Assembly: GCF_903166585.1 (NCBI RefSeq)
Contig: NZ_CAESCM010000007.1
Coordinates: 228,872 to 292,871, forward strand
DNA: 64,000 nucleotides
Origin: Pedobacter ghigonis
GTDB lineage: Bacteria > Bacteroidota > Bacteroidia > Sphingobacteriales > Sphingobacteriaceae
Direction: 5' to 3'
In this document: positions 1 to 12,938 of the stretch, in pieces
How the letters are laid out: the number at the start of each line of letters is the position of its first letter
Numbering within the stretch: the first letter of the stretch is position 1
Position numbers and translations under genes: made by a program
Notes under the pieces: generated by a model
Databases searched by the model: none
Seen by the model: only the letters and a program-made list of their open reading frames with translations
Told to the model about the DNA's origin: nothing

Positions 1-3000
1 GCCATTGTAATTGTCATTCGCCAAAACATTAGCTACAGCTGTTCCTCCGCTTACCGAGTTTGCAGATCCTGCATCGTCTTTGGCCAATATCGCACCCGAA
101 GCTACCGTTACTTTTACTGTTGCAGTAGAAGTTTTGGTCGCATCCAGTTTATCTGTGATGGTATACGTTAAGGTATAAACACCAGCCGGAGTGTTCGCTG
201 CCACGCTCACTGCACCTGTTGCAGGATCGAGTGTTACTTTTCCGTTGCTATCATTTGTACCGTTGGTGATGGTTACATCTGCCAAAGTTGGTGCAGTTGT
301 GGTACCGTTGTAATTGTCATTCGCCAAAACGTTCGTTACAGCCGTTCCACCAGTTACCGAGTTTGCCGAACCAGCATCATCTTTGGCCAATATCGCACCT
401 GAAGCTACCGTTACTTTTACTGTTGCAGTAGAAGTTTTGCTTGCATCCAGTTTATCGGTGATGGTATAGGTCAAGGTATAAACGCCAGCCGGAGTGTTTG
501 CAACCACGCTTACCGCTCCTGTTGCAGGATCGAGTGTTACTTTTCCATTGCTATCATTTGTACCGTTGGTAATGGTCACATCTGCCAAAGTTGGAGCAGT
601 TGTGCTGCCGTTGTAATTGTCATTTGCCAAAACATTAACTACAGCTGTTCCACCGGTTACTGAGTTTGCCGAACCGGCATCGTCTTTAGCCAATATTGCA
701 CCCGAAGCCACGGTTACTTTTACTGTTGCAGTAGAAGTTTTGCTTGCATCCAGTTTATCGGTGATGGTATAGGTCAAGGTATAAACACCAGCCGGAGTAT
801 TCGCTGCAACGCTTACCGCTCCTGTTGCAGGATCGAGTGTTACTTTTCCGTTGCTATCGTTAGTACCATTGGTAATGGTTACATCTGCTAAAGTTGGAGC
901 AGTTGCAGTACCGTTGTACGTATCGTTTGAAAGTACATTCGCTACTGCAGTTCCGCCGGTTACTGAATTTGCCGAACCAGCATCATCTTTGGCCAATATC
1001 GCACCAGAAGCTACCGTTACTTTTACGGTTGCAGTCGAAGTTTTGCTTGCATCCAGTTTATCGGTGATGGTATAAGTTAAGGTATAAACGCCAGCCGGAG
1101 TATTCGCTGCAACGCTTACCGCTCCTGTTGCAGGATCAAGTGTTACTTTTCCGTTGCTATCGTTAGTGCCGTTGGTGATGGTTACATTAGCAAGATTCGC
1201 CTGAGCACCATTATTATAAGTGTCATTTCCTAAAACATTAGCTACCGCTGTTCCACCAGTTACGGAGTTTGCCGAACCTGCATCGTCTTTCGCTAAAATC
1301 GCACCAGAAGCTACCGTTACTTTTACTGTTGCAGTAGAGGTTTTGCTTGCATCCAGTTTATCGGTGATGGTATATGTTAAGGTATAAACACCAGCTGGGG
1401 TGTTCGCTGCTACGCTCACCGCGCCTGTTGCAGGATCAAGTGTTACTTTTCCATTGCTATCATTTGTACCGTTGGTGATGGTTACATCTGCCAAAGTTGG
1501 AGCAGTTGTGGTACCGTTGTAATTGTCATTCGCCAATACATTCACTACTGCTGTTCCGCCGGTTACTGAATTTGCCGAACCAGCATCATCTTTGGCCAAT
1601 ATCGCACCAGAAGCTACCGTTACTTTTACTGTTGCAGTAGAGGTTTTGCTTGCATCCAGTTTATCGGTGATGGTATATGTTAAGGTATAAACACCAGCTG
1701 GGGTGTTCGCTGCTACGCTCACCGCGCCTGTTGCAGGATCAAGTGTTACTTTTCCATTGCTATCATTTGTACCGTTGGTGATGGTTACATCTGCCAAAGT
1801 TGGAGCAGTTGTGGTACCGTTGTAATTGTCATTCGCCAATACATTCACTACTGCTGTTCCGCCGGTTACTGAATTTGCCGAACCAGCATCATCTTTGGCC
1901 AATATCGCACCAGAAGCTACCGTTACTTTTACTGTTGCTGTCGAAGTTTTAGTTGCATCCAGTTTATCGGTGATGGTATAGGTTAAGGTATAAACGCCAG
2001 CCGGAGTGTTTGCTGCTACGCTCACTGCACCTGTTGCAGGATCAAGTGTTACTTTGCCATTGCTATCGTTAGTACCATTGGTAATGGTTACATCTGCCAA
2101 AGTTGGCGCAGTTGCAGTACCGTTATAAGTATCGTTTGCCAAGACATTCGCTACCGCTGTTCCACCGGTTACTGAATTTGCAGAACCAGCATCGTCTTTA
2201 GCCAATATCGCACCCGAAGCTACCGTTACTTTAACAGTAGCGGTTGAAGTTTTCGTGGCATCCAGTTTATCGGTGATGGTATAAGTTAAGGTATAAACGC
2301 CAGCCGGAGTATTTGTTGCAACGCTTACCACTCCTGTTGCAGGATCAAGCGTTACTTTTCCGTTGCTATCGTTGGTACCATTGGTAATGGTTACATCAGC
2401 CAAGGTTGGTGCAGTTGTGGTACCGTTGTAATTGTCATTCGCCAATACGTTTGCAACAGCTGTTCCGCCGGTTACTGAATTTGCCGAACCAGCATCATCT
2501 TTAGCCAATATCGCACCAGAAGCTACCGTTACTTTTACTGTTGCAGTAGAGGTTTTGCTTGCATCCAGTTTATCGGTGATGGTATATGTTAAGGTATAAA
2601 CACCAGCTGGGGTGTTCGCTGCTACGCTCACCGCGCCTGTTGCAGGATCAAGTGTTACTTTTCCATTGCTATCATTTGTACCGTTGGTGATGGTTACATC
2701 TGCCAAAGTTGGAGCAGTTGTGGTACCGTTGTAATTGTCATTCGCCAATACATTCACTACGGCTGTTCCGCCGGTTACTGAATTTGCCGAACCAGCATCA
2801 TCTTTGGCCAATATCGCACCAGAAGCTACCGTTACTTTTACTGTTGCAGTAGAAGTTTTGCTTGCATCCAGTTTATCGGTGATGGTATATGTTAAGGTAT
2901 AAACACCAGCTGGGGTGTTCGCTGCTACGCTCACCGCGCCTGTTGCAGGATCAAGTGTTACTTTTCCATTGCTATCATTTGTACCGTTGGTGATGGTTAC

Positions 3001-5250
3001 ATCTGCCAAAGTTGGAGCAGTTGTGGTACCGTTGTAATTGTCATTCGCCAATACATTCACTACGGCTGTTCCGCCGGTTACTGAATTTGCCGAACCAGCA
3101 TCATCTTTGGCCAATATCGCACCAGAAGCTACCGTTACTTTTACTGTTGCAGTAGAAGTTTTGCTTGCATCCAGTTTATCGGTGATGGTATACGTTAAGG
3201 TATAAACACCAGCCGGAGTATTCGCTGCTACGCTTACCGCTCCTGTTGCAGGATCGAGTGTTACTTTTCCATTGCTATTGTTAGTGCCGTTGGTGATGGT
3301 TACATCTGCCAAAGTTGGCGCAGTTGTGGTGCCATTGTAATTGTCATTCGCCAATACATTCGCTACAGCTGTTCCACCGGTTACTGAGTTTGCCGAACCG
3401 GCATCGTCTTTGGCCAATATCGCACCAGAAGCTACCGTTACTTTAACCGTAGCAGTAGAAGTTTTGGTCGCATCCAGTTTATCGGTAATGGTATAAGTTA
3501 AGGTATAAACGCCAGCCGGAGTGTTTGCTGCAACGCTTACCGCTCCTGTTGCAGGATCAAGTGTTACTTTTCCGTTGCTATCATTTGTACCGTTGGTGAT
3601 CGTTACATCTGCTAAAGTTGGAGCAGTTGCAGTACCGTTGTACGTATCGTTTGAAAGTACATTCGCTACTGCTGTTCCGCCGGTTACTGAATTTGCCGAA
3701 CCAGCATCATCTTTGGCCAATATCGCACCAGAAGCTACCGTTACTTTTACTGTTGCAGTAGAAGTTTTGCTTGCATCCAGTTTATCGGTGATGGTATACG
3801 TCAAGGTATAAACACCAGCCGGAGTATTCGCTGCAACGCTTACCGCTCCTGTTGCAGGATTAAGTGTTACTTTTCCGTTGCTATCATTTGTACCATTGGT
3901 AATGGTTACATCTGCCAGAGTTGGGGCAGTTGTGGTGCCATTGTAGCTATCGTTCGAAAGTACATTCGCCACTGCGGTTCCACCAGTTACAGAGTTAGCT
4001 GTACCTGAATCATCTTTGGCCAATATCGCACCCGAAGCCACAGTTACTTTTACTGTTGCAGTAGAAGTTTTGCTTGCATCCAGTTTATCGGTGATGGTAT
4101 AAGTTAAGGTATAAACGCCAGCTGGGGTGTTCGATGCAACACTCACTGCACCTGTTGCAGGATCAAGCGTTAATTTTCCGTTGCTATCATTTGTACCGTT
4201 GGTAATGATTACATCAGCCAAAGTTGGAGCAGTTGTGGTACCATTGTAATTGTCATTCGCCAAAACGTTCGTTACAGCCGTTCCACCAGTTACTGAGTTT
4301 GCCGAACCTGCATCGTCTTTGGCTAATATCGCACCTGAAGCCACTGTTACTTTTACTGTAGCGGTTGAAGTTTTGCTTGCATCCAGTTTATCGGTGATGG
4401 TATACGTCAAGGTATAAACACCAGCCGGAGTATTCGCTGCAACGCTTACCGCTCCTGTTGCAGGATCGAGTGTTACTTTTCCGTTGCTATCGTTAGTGCC
4501 ATTGGTGATGGTTACATCTGCCAAAGTTGGCGCAGTTGTGGTGCCATTGTAATTGTCATTCGCCAAAACATTAGCTACCGCTGTTCCACCGGTTACCGAG
4601 TTTGCAGAACCAGCATCATCTTTCGCTAAGATTGCACCCGAAGCTACCGTTACTTTTACGGTTGCAGTAGAAGTTTTGCTTGCATCTAGTTTATCGGTGA
4701 TGGTATAAGTTAAGGTATAAACGCCGGCCGGAGTATTCGCTGCAATGCTCACTGCGCCTGTTGCAGGATCCAGCGTTACTTTTCCGTTGCTATCGTTAGT
4801 ACCATTGGTAATGGTTACATCAGCTAAAGTTGGAGCAGTTGTAGTGCCATTGTAATTGTCATTCGCCAAAACATTCGCTACTGCTGTTCCGCCGGTTACT
4901 GAATTTGCTGTACCTGAATCATCTTTGGCTAATATCGCACCCGAAGCCACTGTTACTTTTACTGTTGCAGTAGAAGTTTTGCTTGCATCCAGTTTATCGG
5001 TGATGGTATACGTCAAGGTATAAACACCAGCCGAAGTATTCGCTGCTACGCTTACCGCTCCTGTTGCAGGATCGAGCGTTACTTTTCCATTGCTATCATT
5101 TGTACCGTTGGTGATGGTTACATTAGCAAGATTCGCCTGAGCACCATTATTATAAGTGTCATTTCCTAAAACATTAGCAACAGCTGTACCACCTGTTACA
5201 GAATTCGCCGTTCCGTTATCGTTTACCGCTACTATTGCTCCGTTTACCAA
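1..5250 (-). repeat. Tandem 303-bp (101-codon) coding repeat, at least 17 units
   Basis: The same in-frame landmark recurs at 155, 458, 761, 1064, 1364, 1667, 1970, 2273, 2576, 2879, 3182, 3485, 3788, 4091, 4394, 4697 and 5000. The step is 303 bp except one of 300 bp between 1064 and 1364. A diverged unit follows near 5300. The units encode about 100-residue beta-rich modules of the giant protein. Several units are nearly identical in nucleotide sequence, so the array is recent or homogenised. Confidence 0.95.
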
Positions 5251-8200
5251 ATGAACTATAACTGTTGCCTGTTTTACATTTCCAGGGTTTGCTTTGTCCT
5301 CAATCTGATAAACCAAAGTATAATCTCCCACTGGTGTGTTTGGAAGCACTTTCACCTCGCCGGTAGCCGGATTGATTGAAATATTTGGATGACTGCTCGA
5401 GATCTGGGTTATGGTTACATTTGTTAAGGTAGCCTGATTTCCATTCAGTTTATCGTTAAGCAAAACATCTGCAACTGCAACACCACCACTTACTGCGTTT
5501 AATGTACCTTCATCATTGGCAGCATAAACACCTGTAGCAGTTACTGTTGGTGTATCGTTAGTTGCGGTTGTACCGGAAACATCAGTTACATTTCCGTTCA
5601 AAGGATTTTTCCCAGTAACTGTTGCCATATTACTTACCGAACCCGCTACTTTTTCTGCTGCTGTGATGGTGTAGCTTGCGTTGGCAGTTGTACTGGCTCC
5701 CGGAGCTAAAGTTGTTGTGGCTAATGTAATCGGCCCGGTTACTTTACTATCGGTTATCGCCAGATTATTAAGCGTAACGTTACCTGTATTTTTAACCGTA
5801 AACACATAAGCAATGGTATTGCCATTCAGGTTAAGCGTACCGGTTTTAACTAAAGTAACGGCAGGTGAAAGCGTAATGTTAACATCTGCAGTTGCTGTTT
5901 TCGCTGTTGGCAACTCCGTAGTCTGAACACTCGCTGTATTGGTAATTTTTCCAGAATTATTAAGCGGTTTACCATTGTTATTTAAATCAGCCTGAGCTAC
6001 AGTATAAGATCCACTATAAGTCCAGGTCTCCCCTTTTTCTAAAATATTATCCGCATTTCCTGTTTTTACCGGATTACTTAAAGTCCCACCTAATAACGGA
6101 TCGCTAACAACCACATTGGTTTGATTTGCATTTCCGGTATTGGCCACTGTTACCGTATAGTTAATGGTATTTCCAGCCTGATTAACTGTAGTTACATCGG
6201 CTACCTTTACGATCGAAATCGATGAACAAACCGGAACATTTACGGTAACAGTAAATGAGTTTCCAACACAGGCACCAGCTACCGTTGCTTTCGGCGTTAC
6301 AGTATAAGTTATGGTTTGTGCTGCATTACTGGTATTAATTAAAGTTTGGTTAATGGTATTTCCTGAGCCATTTGCAGCTCCGGTTACGTTGCTGTTTGAA
6401 CCAACAGTCCAGGTAAACGATGCCGGCACAGCATTTCCACCATTTGCGGTATTATCAACATTTGCAGTTTGAAGGTTATAAGTGAAAATACCTGTACAAT
6501 CAACTGTTTTGGTATCATTAAAGCCTTTTGGGGTTTGGTAAATCGTTACGGTAATCTGCGTACGGCTTGCACTCTCGCAGCTGTTTGCAGTCTGACTGGC
6601 ATAATAAGTTCCATTCGTTAAAGCTGTGGTCGAAGCCAAAGCAGTTCCACCGGTTGCCTGGGTATACCATTTAACTGATGTACCGCTTGCTGTTAAATTA
6701 GCTACTGTTGCATTGGCGATCTCACAGAAAGTTTGGTTGCTCGCTGTTGGTGCTGGCGTTGCAGTAATGGTTACTGTAATCTGTGCACGGCTTGCACTCT
6801 CGCAGCTGTTTGCAGTCTGACTGGCATAATAAGTTCCGTTTGTTAAAGCAGTCGTCGAAGCCAAAGCGGTTCCGCCGGTAGCTTGTGTATACCATTTAAC
6901 CGATGTTCCGGTTGCAATTAAATTAGCAACAGTTGCATTCGCGATTTCGCAGAAAGTTTGGTTGCTGGCTGTTGGTGCTGGCGTTGCAGTAATCGTTACT
7001 GTAATCTGTGCACGGCTTGCACTCTCGCAGCTGTTTGTAGTCTGACTAGCATAATAAGTTCCGTTTGTTAAAGCAGTGGTCGAAGCCAAAGCAGTTCCGC
7101 CGGTAGCTTGTGTATACCATTTAACTAATGTTCCGGTTGCAGCTAAATTAGCAACAGTAGCATTGGCGATTTCGCAAAAGGTCTGGTTGCTGGCGGTTGG
7201 TGCCGGTGTTGCAGTAATCGTTACAGTAATCTGCGCACGGCTTGCACTCTCGCAGCTATTCGCAGTCTGGCTTGCATAATAAGTTCCGTTTGTTAAAGCT
7301 GTAGTCGAAGCCAAAGCAGTTCCACCAGTTGCTTGTGTATACCATTTAACTGATGTTCCGGTTGCAATTAAATTAGCAACAGTTGCATTCGCAATTTCGC
7401 AGAAAGTCTGGTTGCTGGCGGTTGGTGCTGGCGTTGCTGTAATGGTTACTGTAATCTGTGCACGGCTTGCACTCTCGCAGCTGTTTGCAGTTTGACTAGC
7501 ATAATAAGTTCCATTCGTTAAAGCTGTGGTCGAAGCCAAAGCAGTTCCACCTGTAGCCTGGGTATACCATTTAACTGATGTTCCGCTTGCAGTTAAATTG
7601 GCAACTGTAGCATTGGCGATTTCGCAGAAGGTCTGGTTGCTCGCTGTTGGTGCTGGTGTTGCAGTAATGGTTACTGTAATCTGTGCACGGCTTGCACTCT
7701 CGCAGCTATTCGCAGTCTGGCTTGCGTAATAAGTTCCGTTTGTTAAAGCTGTGGTCGAAGCCAAAGCGGTTCCGCCGGTAGCTTGTGTATACCATTTAAC
7801 CGATGTTCCGGTTGCAGTTAAATTAGCAACAGTTGCATTCGAAATTTCGCAGAAAGTCTGGTTGCTCGCTGTTGGTGCTGGTGTTGCAGTAATGGTTACG
7901 GTAATCTGCGCACGGCTTGCACTCTCGCAGCTGTTTGCAGTTTGACTAGCATAATAAGTTCCATTCGTTAAAGCAGTGGTCGAAGCCAAAGCGGTTCCAC
8001 CGGTAGCTTGTGTATACCATTTAACTGATGTGCCGGTTGCAACGAGGTTAGCTACTGTAGCATTGGCAATCTGGCAGAAAGTCTGGTTACTGGCTGTTGG
8101 TGCTGGTGTTGCAGTAATCGTTACTGTAATTTGTGCACGGCTTGCACTCTCACAGCTGTTTACTGTTTGACTTGCATAATAAGTTCCATTCGTTAAAGCT

Positions 8201-11200
8201 GTAGTTGAAGCCAAAGCAGTTCCACCAATTGCCTGGGTGTACCATTTTATATTGGCTCCGGTTGCAACTAAATTGGCAACAGTTGCGTTGGCAATCTCAC
8301 AGAAAGTTTGGTTGCTGGCAGTTGGTGCTGGCGTTGCTGTTCTAACCAATACATCAAAAGTAAAGGTAGCGCCCGTGCAACCATTATAGTTTGGTGTAAC
8401 GGTATACCGAACTGTTGCATCGGCACCCGAGGTATTAGATAAAACCTGCGAAACTGGTGCTGAAACAGGAGTTGTTTGATTTGAAAAGCCGGTAGCTGTT
8501 CCGCTAACCAGAGCAGCTGTCCAGCTGTACGTTGTACCACTAACGTTACTGGCAGGAGTTACGCTAAATGCCGAACCCGAGCAGGCAGTAGTTCCTGATG
8601 CACTGGCAGTAAGCGTTGGCACCACATAAACTGTAATGGTAAATGCATTACCCGAACAACCCGAATAGGTTGGGGTTACTGTATAAGTGGCGGTTTCAAG
8701 AGCCGTTCCTGAATTAGTCAGGGTTTGATTTACAGCCAGCTGACTTGTGCCCGCAGTTCCACCTGTAATATTCGCAGAAGACATTACCGGAGCCGACCAG
8801 GTATAGGTTGTTCCATTAGGTACATCAACCGGGCTAAAATTAAAGCTACCCGTTTTGCAGATATAATAAGTTTGATTTGCAATTACCGGCCTTGGAGTTA
8901 CCGTTACCGTTGCAGTTCCCGAAATGGCATTTGTACAGCCATTACCCGAAACTATGGCACGGTAAGTAGTGGTAACCGGAATATTGGTATAATTTAAGGT
9001 TGTACTGGTATTGGCAATCGCAGTCCAGTTGATATTATCGGTTGATGATTCCCAACGTACCACGGTAGCTGGTGCACCTGTTAAATTTAAGGCTCCATTC
9101 GATCCTGAACATACTGTGGCAGCTCCGCTAATGGTTCCGGTTGAGTTAATTGTAACAGTATGTGTTGCGGTTTTATTTCCGCACGGACTGGCTGCTACAG
9201 CTGTAATGGTTGCTGTACCATTATAATTGGCCGACCAGGTTACACTACCGGTCGAAGCATTAATAACACCTGAAGTAGCCGGGCTAATGCTATATGTAAT
9301 GCCAGTAGTATTACTTGCCGTTGCCGTATAACTTTGCACGGCAGCGCCCTGACAACGGCTAGAAGTAGCACCCGCAGCAAACACCGGTGTTGATACAGCC
9401 GGGCGAACCGTTATCGATCCGTTTGCAGTAGTAATCGTTGTAGATGGTAAAGTGTAAGTTGCTGTTACTGTATAATTGTAAGTTCCTGCATTCGATACCG
9501 TACCACTGTTAATGGTCAGAATGGTATTTCCGCCTGAGGTGGTGGTTCCGTAAGTTAAACCCGAAGAACCTAAACCTGAAACCAATACAACCGGCGTTCC
9601 GGTAATTAGATAAGTAATGGCCGTGGTGGTTCCTCCAACACAAATCGATTGTGCATCTGTTCCTGCGCCCGATGTTAAAACAATATCAACTGGAGTTACA
9701 CTCGCCGAAGCTGTATTGTTGGAGGTTACCGGATCGCTTTGCGGCCCAGTTACCGTAGCGGTATTGGTATAGTTGCCTGAATTTTTTACAATGGCCTTTA
9801 TGGTTAAGGTAACGGTTTGGCCCGAAGCCATACTACCAATCGACCATAAACCGGTTGTCGGATCGTAGCTTGTTCCGGCAGTAGTTGTATTCGAAACATA
9901 AGTATATCCCGAAGGAAGGATATCCGTTGCCGAAACCCCAATTGCATTACCTGTTCCCGATACCGCTCCTGAAGCTACATCCGAGTTTTTTACAGTAACA
10001 GTAAAATTAACCGTTGCACCTTTTGCAGGCGAAGCATTGTCGACGGTTTTATTAAGTACCAGATCAATATTACACAAAGCAATGGTTACCGGTAGTGACT
10101 GCGAACTAACGCCGCAATCCAGCATTGAAGTAATGGTATACGAACCCGATACCGCAGCACGATAAGTTGATGAAGTTGCACCTGCAATAGCCACCCCGTT
10201 AAAATACCATTGGTAAGGGGCAGTACTGTTCGGATCGGCGCTTAATAATGCCGAAGCACAGTCCGACTGTAAATAAGTTGGTTTACCAGCTTTCTCCGGA
10301 AATGGCGAAAGAAAGTTCGACATCGAAAAACCACCACCCGATTGTACCATGGCTACAGTAAGCCTGCTGTTACTGGTGATGAAAAACGAGTTTGGATTAC
10401 CAATATTTGCGTTATCAAAATCAACTGCATACGCCCCTGTGCTTCCCAACTGCCTGCGCGTACCCACCCCCGGAATGGTTTCAATATCTGTATTCGTAAA
10501 GGCCGGAGAACCACCGGTAGTAGTCAGGTAAATTTTATCGGTCGGGCTCTTAGTAACCAAGTAAGCGAAGTAAGGTAAATCAGTCAGGTTATTGGCTCTG
10601 AATTTAGCAGTTTCCGCTTTTAATGAACCTCCGCACGAATTTAAAGGTGCAAGGGTAGCAATATCCACCTCGCATTGATTCGCTGTTCCGGAATAGGCTA
10701 CCACATTTTTTGTAGCCACAATCCGCGAGCCCGAAAATGGGTCGCCTACCTGAACGTTACCGGTTCCTGTACCTGTTTCAATACCATTTGGAAAAGTAAT
10801 GAAACTACCTTCTGCAATCAGGTTATAACTATTGGTAGATTGAAGCACACCGTTGTGATCAAAATTCATTACGGTTACGTTTGTATTGGCTTCGGTAGCA
10901 ATTACGGTTGTTTGTTCTGCCGTTTTATTTCCCTTTCCCCTGATTACAACGTACTCATTACCCAGCGAGCTAACCGGAGGAACTGGGTTGTATGCACCAT
11001 CACCACAGGCCTCTGGTGCATCTACGTTAATACCCGTATTCATTACCGCCGGACCAGATGTTTCTACCAAACTACCCATGGCAGCCTGCAAAATATAACT
11101 CTGACCTGCGTTTAAAGTCGTAACGGCTGTACCATTTACTTTAACCGTAGTATTATTCTCGATAGCTAAAACGCTGTAAACCGGTCTGATGGTTGAAACC

Positions 11201-11745
11201 GAAGCACTCACGCCATTCAAGTCTCCGTCACGGTAGTAACCTACCCTGAAAGTATTGCCAATAGCCGCGTCGCCAAAGCTGAACAGCGATGCATTTCCTT
11301 TAATATACTGATCGTTGGTTGAGCTATATGATCCTGACGGAATATCATCAGAAGCAATATTTCGAACATTTACTGCAATCGGGTTATTACCGGTTACAAT
11401 AATTCCTGCGCCGTTTAAAATGGTATTAAGACTATTTTTTGCCAATCCAACCGGATCGCCCGAAAACCGGTAAACCGCCGGGGTTCCTGGTGTAGGCGTT
11501 AATGTTGTTATTAAAGTACCATCACTTTTCTTCACGGTTGCCGAAGTACCAGCAACGTTTGTAGATACGATGATTTCGTTTGCACTACTCCAATACTGCC
11601 ATGGTGCCGGGGCAATATAATGTGTTTTATAAGTTTGTGCATTAACTGAAGCGGTCGAAAACATTAAAAACAATGACAAAATCATTAGTTTAAAATAATT
11701 TTCTTTAGGATAACCTGAGAAGAGGAGCTGTATCAATTTATTCAT
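1..11745 (-). CDS. Giant secreted repeat protein, adhesin-like (3' end outside window)
   Basis: The frame is open from an ATG at 11745 to the window edge (3915 codons), so the C-terminus is missing. The N-terminus has a long basic n-region, a hydrophobic core near residues 20-32 and an A-Q cleavage site near residue 36, indicating Sec export. Residues about 40-480 resemble the N-terminal region of IgGFc-binding-type proteins. Next come Ig/PKD-like modules and a DUF11-type module (start [15 protein letters not shown]). Eight 75-residue Ig-like repeats (about residues 1135-1730) and a second DUF11-like stretch follow. At least seventeen 101-residue repeats with the theme [19 protein letters not shown] then run off the window; they resemble Big_9/cadherin-like modules. 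The likely role is a surface adhesin or matrix protein. A type IX secretion signal would be expected at the missing C-terminus. Family assignment is by eye. Confidence 0.85.
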   Translation of the reverse strand, partial: MNKLIQLLFSGYPKENYFKLMILSLFLMFSTASVNAQTYKTHYIAPAPWQYWSSANEIIVSTNVAGTSATVKKSDGTLITTLTPTPGTPAVYRFSGDPVGLAKNSLNTILNGAGIIVTGNNPIAVNVRNIASDDIPSGSYSSTNDQYIKGNASLFSFGDAAIGNTFRVGYYRDGDLNGVSASVSTIRPVYSVLAIENNTTVKVNGTAVTTLNAGQSYILQAAMGSLVETSGPAVMNTGINVDAPEACGDGAYNPVPPVSSLGNEYVVIRGKGNKTAEQTTVIATEANTNVTVMNFDHNGVLQSTNSYNLIAEGSFITFPNGIETGTGTGNVQVGDPFSGSRIVATKNVVAYSGTANQCEVDIATLAPLNSCGGSLKAETAKFRANNLTDLPYFAYLVTKSPTDKIYLTTTGGSPAFTNTDIETIPGVGTRRQLGSTGAYAVDFDNANIGNPNSFFITSNSRLTVAMVQSGGGFSMSNFLSPFPEKAGKPTYLQSDCASALLSADPNSTAPYQWYFNGVAIAGATSSTYRAAVSGSYTITSMLDCGVSSQSLPVTIALCNIDLVLNKTVDNASPAKGATVNFTVTVKNSDVASGAVSGTGNAIGVSATDILPSGYTYVSNTTTAGTSYDPTTGLWSIGSMASGQTVTLTIKAIVKNSGNYTNTATVTGPQSDPVTSNNTASASVTPVDIVLTSGAGTDAQSICVGGTTTAITYLITGTPVVLVSGLGSSGLTYGTTTSGGNTILTINSGTVSNAGTYNYTVTATYTLPSTTITTANGSITVRPAVSTPVFAAGATSSRCQGAAVQSYTATASNTTGITYSISPATSGVINASTGSVTWSANYNGTATITAVAASPCGNKTATHTVTINSTGTISGAATVCSGSNGALNLTGAPATVVRWESSTDNINWTAIANTSTTLNYTNIPVTTTYRAIVSGNGCTNAISGTATVTVTPRPVIANQTYYICKTGSFNFSPVDVPNGTTYTWSAPVMSSANITGGTAGTSQLAVNQTLTNSGTALETATYTVTPTYSGCSGNAFTITVYVVPTLTASASGTTACSGSAFSVTPASNVSGTTYSWTAALVSGTATGFSNQTTPVSAPVSQVLSNTSGADATVRYTVTPNYNGCTGATFTFDVLVRTATPAPTASNQTFCEIANATVANLVATGANIKWYTQAIGGTALASTTALTNGTYYASQTVNSCESASRAQITVTITATPAPTASNQTFCQIANATVANLVATGTSVKWYTQATGGTALASTTALTNGTYYASQTANSCESASRAQITVTITATPAPTASNQTFCEISNATVANLTATGTSVKWYTQATGGTALASTTALTNGTYYASQTANSCESASRAQITVTITATPAPTASNQTFCEIANATVANLTASGTSVKWYTQATGGTALASTTALTNGTYYASQTANSCESASRAQITVTITATPAPTASNQTFCEIANATVANLIATGTSVKWYTQATGGTALASTTALTNGTYYASQTANSCESASRAQITVTITATPAPTASNQTFCEIANATVANLAATGTLVKWYTQATGGTALASTTALTNGTYYASQTTNSCESASRAQITVTITATPAPTASNQTFCEIANATVANLIATGTSVKWYTQATGGTALASTTALTNGTYYASQTANSCESASRAQITVTITATPAPTASNQTFCEIANATVANLTASGTSVKWYTQATGGTALASTTALTNGTYYASQTANSCESASRTQITVTIYQTPKGFNDTKTVDCTGIFTYNLQTANVDNTANGGNAVPASFTWTVGSNSNVTGAANGSGNTINQTLINTSNAAQTITYTVTPKATVAGACVGNSFTVTVNVPVCSSISIVKVADVTTVNQAGNTINYTVTVANTGNANQTNVVVSDPLLGGTLSNPVKTGNADNILEKGETWTYSGSYTVAQADLNNNGKPLNNSGKITNTASVQTTELPTAKTATADVNITLSPAVTLVKTGTLNLNGNTIAYVFTVKNTGNVTLNNLAITDSKVTGPITLATTTLAPGASTTANASYTITAAEKVAGSVSNMATVTGKNPLNGNVTDVSGTTATNDTPTVTATGVYAANDEGTLNAVSGGVAVADVLLNDKLNGNQATLTNVTITQISSSHPNISINPATGEVKVLPNTPVGDYTLVYQIEDKANPGNVKQATVIVHLVNGAIVAVNDNGTANSVTGGTAVANVLGNDTYNNGAQANLANVTITNGTNDSNGKVTLDPATGAVSVAANTSAGVYTLTYTITDKLDASKTSTATVKVTVASGAILAKDDSGTANSVTGGTAVANVLANDNYNGTTTAPTLADVTITNGTNDSNGKVTLDPATGAVSIAANTPAGVYTLTYTITDKLDASKTSTATVKVTVASGAILAKDDAGSANSVTGGTAVANVLANDNYNGTTTAPTLADVTITNGTNDSNGKVTLDPATGAVSVAANTPAGVYTLTYTITDKLDASKTSTATVKVTVASGAILAKDDAGSANSVTGGTAVTNVLANDNYNGTTTAPTLADVIITNGTNDSNGKLTLDPATGAVSVASNTPAGVYTLTYTITDKLDASKTSTATVKVTVASGAILAKDDSGTANSVTGGTAVANVLSNDSYNGTTTAPTLADVTITNGTNDSNGKVTLNPATGAVSVAANTPAGVYTLTYTITDKLDASKTSTATVKVTVASGAILAKDDAGSANSVTGGTAVANVLSNDTYNGTATAPTLADVTITNGTNDSNGKVTLDPATGAVSVAANTPAGVYTLTYTITDKLDATKTSTATVKVTVASGAILAKDDAGSANSVTGGTAVANVLANDNYNGTTTAPTLADVTITNGTNNSNGKVTLDPATGAVSVAANTPAGVYTLTYTITDKLDASKTSTATVKVTVASGAILAKDDAGSANSVTGGTAVVNVLANDNYNGTTTAPTLADVTITNGTNDSNGKVTLDPATGAVSVAANTPAGVYTLTYTITDKLDASKTSTATVKVTVASGAILAKDDAGSANSVTGGTAVVNVLANDNYNGTTTAPTLADVTITNGTNDSNGKVTLDPATGAVSVAANTPAGVYTLTYTITDKLDASKTSTATVKVTVASGAILAKDDAGSANSVTGGTAVANVLANDNYNGTTTAPTLADVTITNGTNDSNGKVTLDPATGVVSVATNTPAGVYTLTYTITDKLDATKTSTATVKVTVASGAILAKDDAGSANSVTGGTAVANVLANDTYNGTATAPTLADVTITNGTNDSNGKVTLDPATGAVSVAANTPAGVYTLTYTITDKLDATKTSTATVKVTVASGAILAKDDAGSANSVTGGTAVVNVLANDNYNGTTTAPTLADVTITNGTNDSNGKVTLDPATGAVSVAANTPAGVYTLTYTITDKLDASKTSTATVKVTVASGAILAKDDAGSANSVTGGTAVVNVLANDNYNGTTTAPTLADVTITNGTNDSNGKVTLDPATGAVSVAANTPAGVYTLTYTITDKLDASKTSTATVKVTVASGAILAKDDAGSANSVTGGTAVANVLGNDTYNNGAQANLANVTITNGTNDSNGKVTLDPATGAVSVAANTPAGVYTLTYTITDKLDASKTSTATVKVTVASGAILAKDDAGSANSVTGGTAVANVLSNDTYNGTATAPTLADVTITNGTNDSNGKVTLDPATGAVSVAANTPAGVYTLTYTITDKLDASKTSTATVKVTVASGAILAKDDAGSANSVTGGTAVVNVLANDNYNGSTTAPTLADVTITNGTNDSNGKVTLDPATGAVSVVANTPAGVYTLTYTITDKLDASKTSTATVKVTVASGAILAKDDAGSANSVTGGTAVTNVLANDNYNGTTTAPTLADVTITNGTNDSNGKVTLDPATGAVSVAANTPAGVYTLTYTITDKLDATKTSTATVKVTVASGAILAKDDAGSANSVSGGTAVANVLANDNYNG
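6560..8345 (-). repeat. Tandem 225-bp (75-codon) coding repeat, 8 units
   Basis: The repeat landmark recurs at 6626, 6851, 7076, 7301, 7526, 7751, 7976 and 8201, exactly 225 bp apart. Each unit encodes a 75-residue Ig-like module containing [16 protein letters not shown] and [13 protein letters not shown]. These resemble the Ig-like domains found next to CHU_C-type C-terminal regions in Bacteroidota. Units differ by scattered, mostly silent changes. Confidence 0.95.
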
Positions 11746-12203
11746 TTTCCACCTGGAAATAATAGGGTAATTATTACTTAATAATTTCTCATCCGATGAG
11801 CACAACATCTGTTAGAAAAGGTAGGTTCTTAAATAATCCGCTGCGTGGATGTTAGCCAGGTTGTTAGCGCTGAGAACAAAACATACTTGAAGGGATAGAC
11901 TTTATTTTAAAACCTTGTTTTGGAAACTGAAAACCTAAATTCTCAACATTAAGAGCCAAAAACTGTCTTTTGAATACTACAAAGTAAAAGAAAAAAGATA
12001 ATATGATTTTGTACATCTAGTCATAAGAGTGTTTAAAAAGATGTTTTTTTGACAATAATCAACAACTAAGTTCTAACAAGTATTATTTATAATACAGTTT
12101 TAGAGCAAAAACGTAAAACTTAGACATAAAAAAACGGAACAAAAATTCCGTTACAGTCTTTTCTCCCGTTTATTGTGATACCTGGAAAGCAGTAGAAATT
12201 TAA
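11746..12203. other. Intergenic gap between two minus-strand genes
   Basis: This AT-rich stretch of 458 bp holds a terminator for the upstream Crp-like gene (12127-12152). It must also carry the promoter and leader of the giant gene. No clear TAnnTTTG box was found; TTACTTTG on the minus strand near 11981-11988 is one base off. No open frame of interest was seen. Confidence 0.6.
12127..12152 (-). terminator. Intrinsic terminator of the Crp-like gene
   Basis: AACGGAA and TTCCGTT form a stem around a short A/T loop. On the minus strand the stem is followed by a run of T (12127-12134). It lies about 50 bp past the stop codon of the gene at 12204. Confidence 0.75.
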
Positions 12204-12818
12204 TTAGATCTTAGCCCGTATACGGCTCAGTGTTTCCAGCCTGATGGCCAGAAATGATGCAATATGCTTCAAAGAAACCCTGTTTATTAAATCAGGAAAC
12301 GAAACCAGAAATCGTTTATATCTTTTTTCAGCAGAAGAGATTCTGCAGAGGTAGGCGCGTTCTTCGGCAGAACGGTAATATTGTTCCATCATTTTTCTTC
12401 CCACAATATTCGCCTCAGTAAAATTTTCGTAAAGGTATTCTGATAATACATGCGGAATGGCAATTAAATCTACATCTTCCAATGCCTGCAAATACTCTTC
12501 CGAATCGCCATCTATCCATAAATTACGTATGGTTCCAACCACTTCATTCTCTTTCGCAATCCAGGTAGTAATTTCAGTGCTTCCATCTTTAATAAAGCCC
12601 CTCACCACTCCTTTTACAATTAAAAAAAGGAATTTATTACGGTCAACCGGCGAAACAAGAAATTTATTTTTCTTATAGCTAATTGGAAAAGTATGCTGAT
12701 TAATGCGTTTTTCTATCTCATCGTTTAGTGGATGAAACTTTTTAAAAATGGAGATTAAGGGCGAAAAATTGTTGTATTTCTTCCACCTGTCTTCGTCAGA
12801 TAAGTTAACAGCGATCAT
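12204..12818 (-). CDS. Crp/Fnr-family transcriptional regulator
   Basis: A 204-residue protein with a cyclic-nucleotide-binding-type beta roll (about residues 25-130) and a short C-terminal recognition region. The C-terminus reads IASFLAIRLETLSRIR, the usual helix-turn-helix end of Bacteroidota Crp-like regulators. The ATG at 12818 is preferred over an upstream TTG at 12842 because it aligns with the paralogue at 59404-60066. The effector is unknown; the conserved cAMP-binding arginine motif of E. coli Crp is not evident. A single gene with its own terminator. Confidence 0.8.
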   Translation of the reverse strand: MIAVNLSDEDRWKKYNNFSPLISIFKKFHPLNDEIEKRINQHTFPISYKKNKFLVSPVDRNKFLFLIVKGVVRGFIKDGSTEITTWIAKENEVVGTIRNLWIDGDSEEYLQALEDVDLIAIPHVLSEYLYENFTEANIVGRKMMEQYYRSAEERAYLCRISSAEKRYKRFLVSFPDLINRVSLKHIASFLAIRLETLSRIRAKI

Positions 12819-12938
12819 AGAAATTATTGTTGGGATAGACAATATGCTACTCTAAATAGTAGAACTACTATGTAATAATAGGAAGATAGAATTTAAAAAC
12901 GAAGTTTTTTTTTGACTTTTCTCAATTTTCAGGCAATC

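Noticed and set aside
851..8170. Series of short plus-strand open frames (such as 6626-6820, 7076-7279, 3521-3811)
   Set aside because: They are mirror frames of the minus-strand repeats and recur with exactly the repeat period.
1..8345. Regular repeats that could suggest a CRISPR array
   Set aside because: Units are 225 or 303 bp, contiguous, without unique spacers, and keep one open frame on the minus strand.
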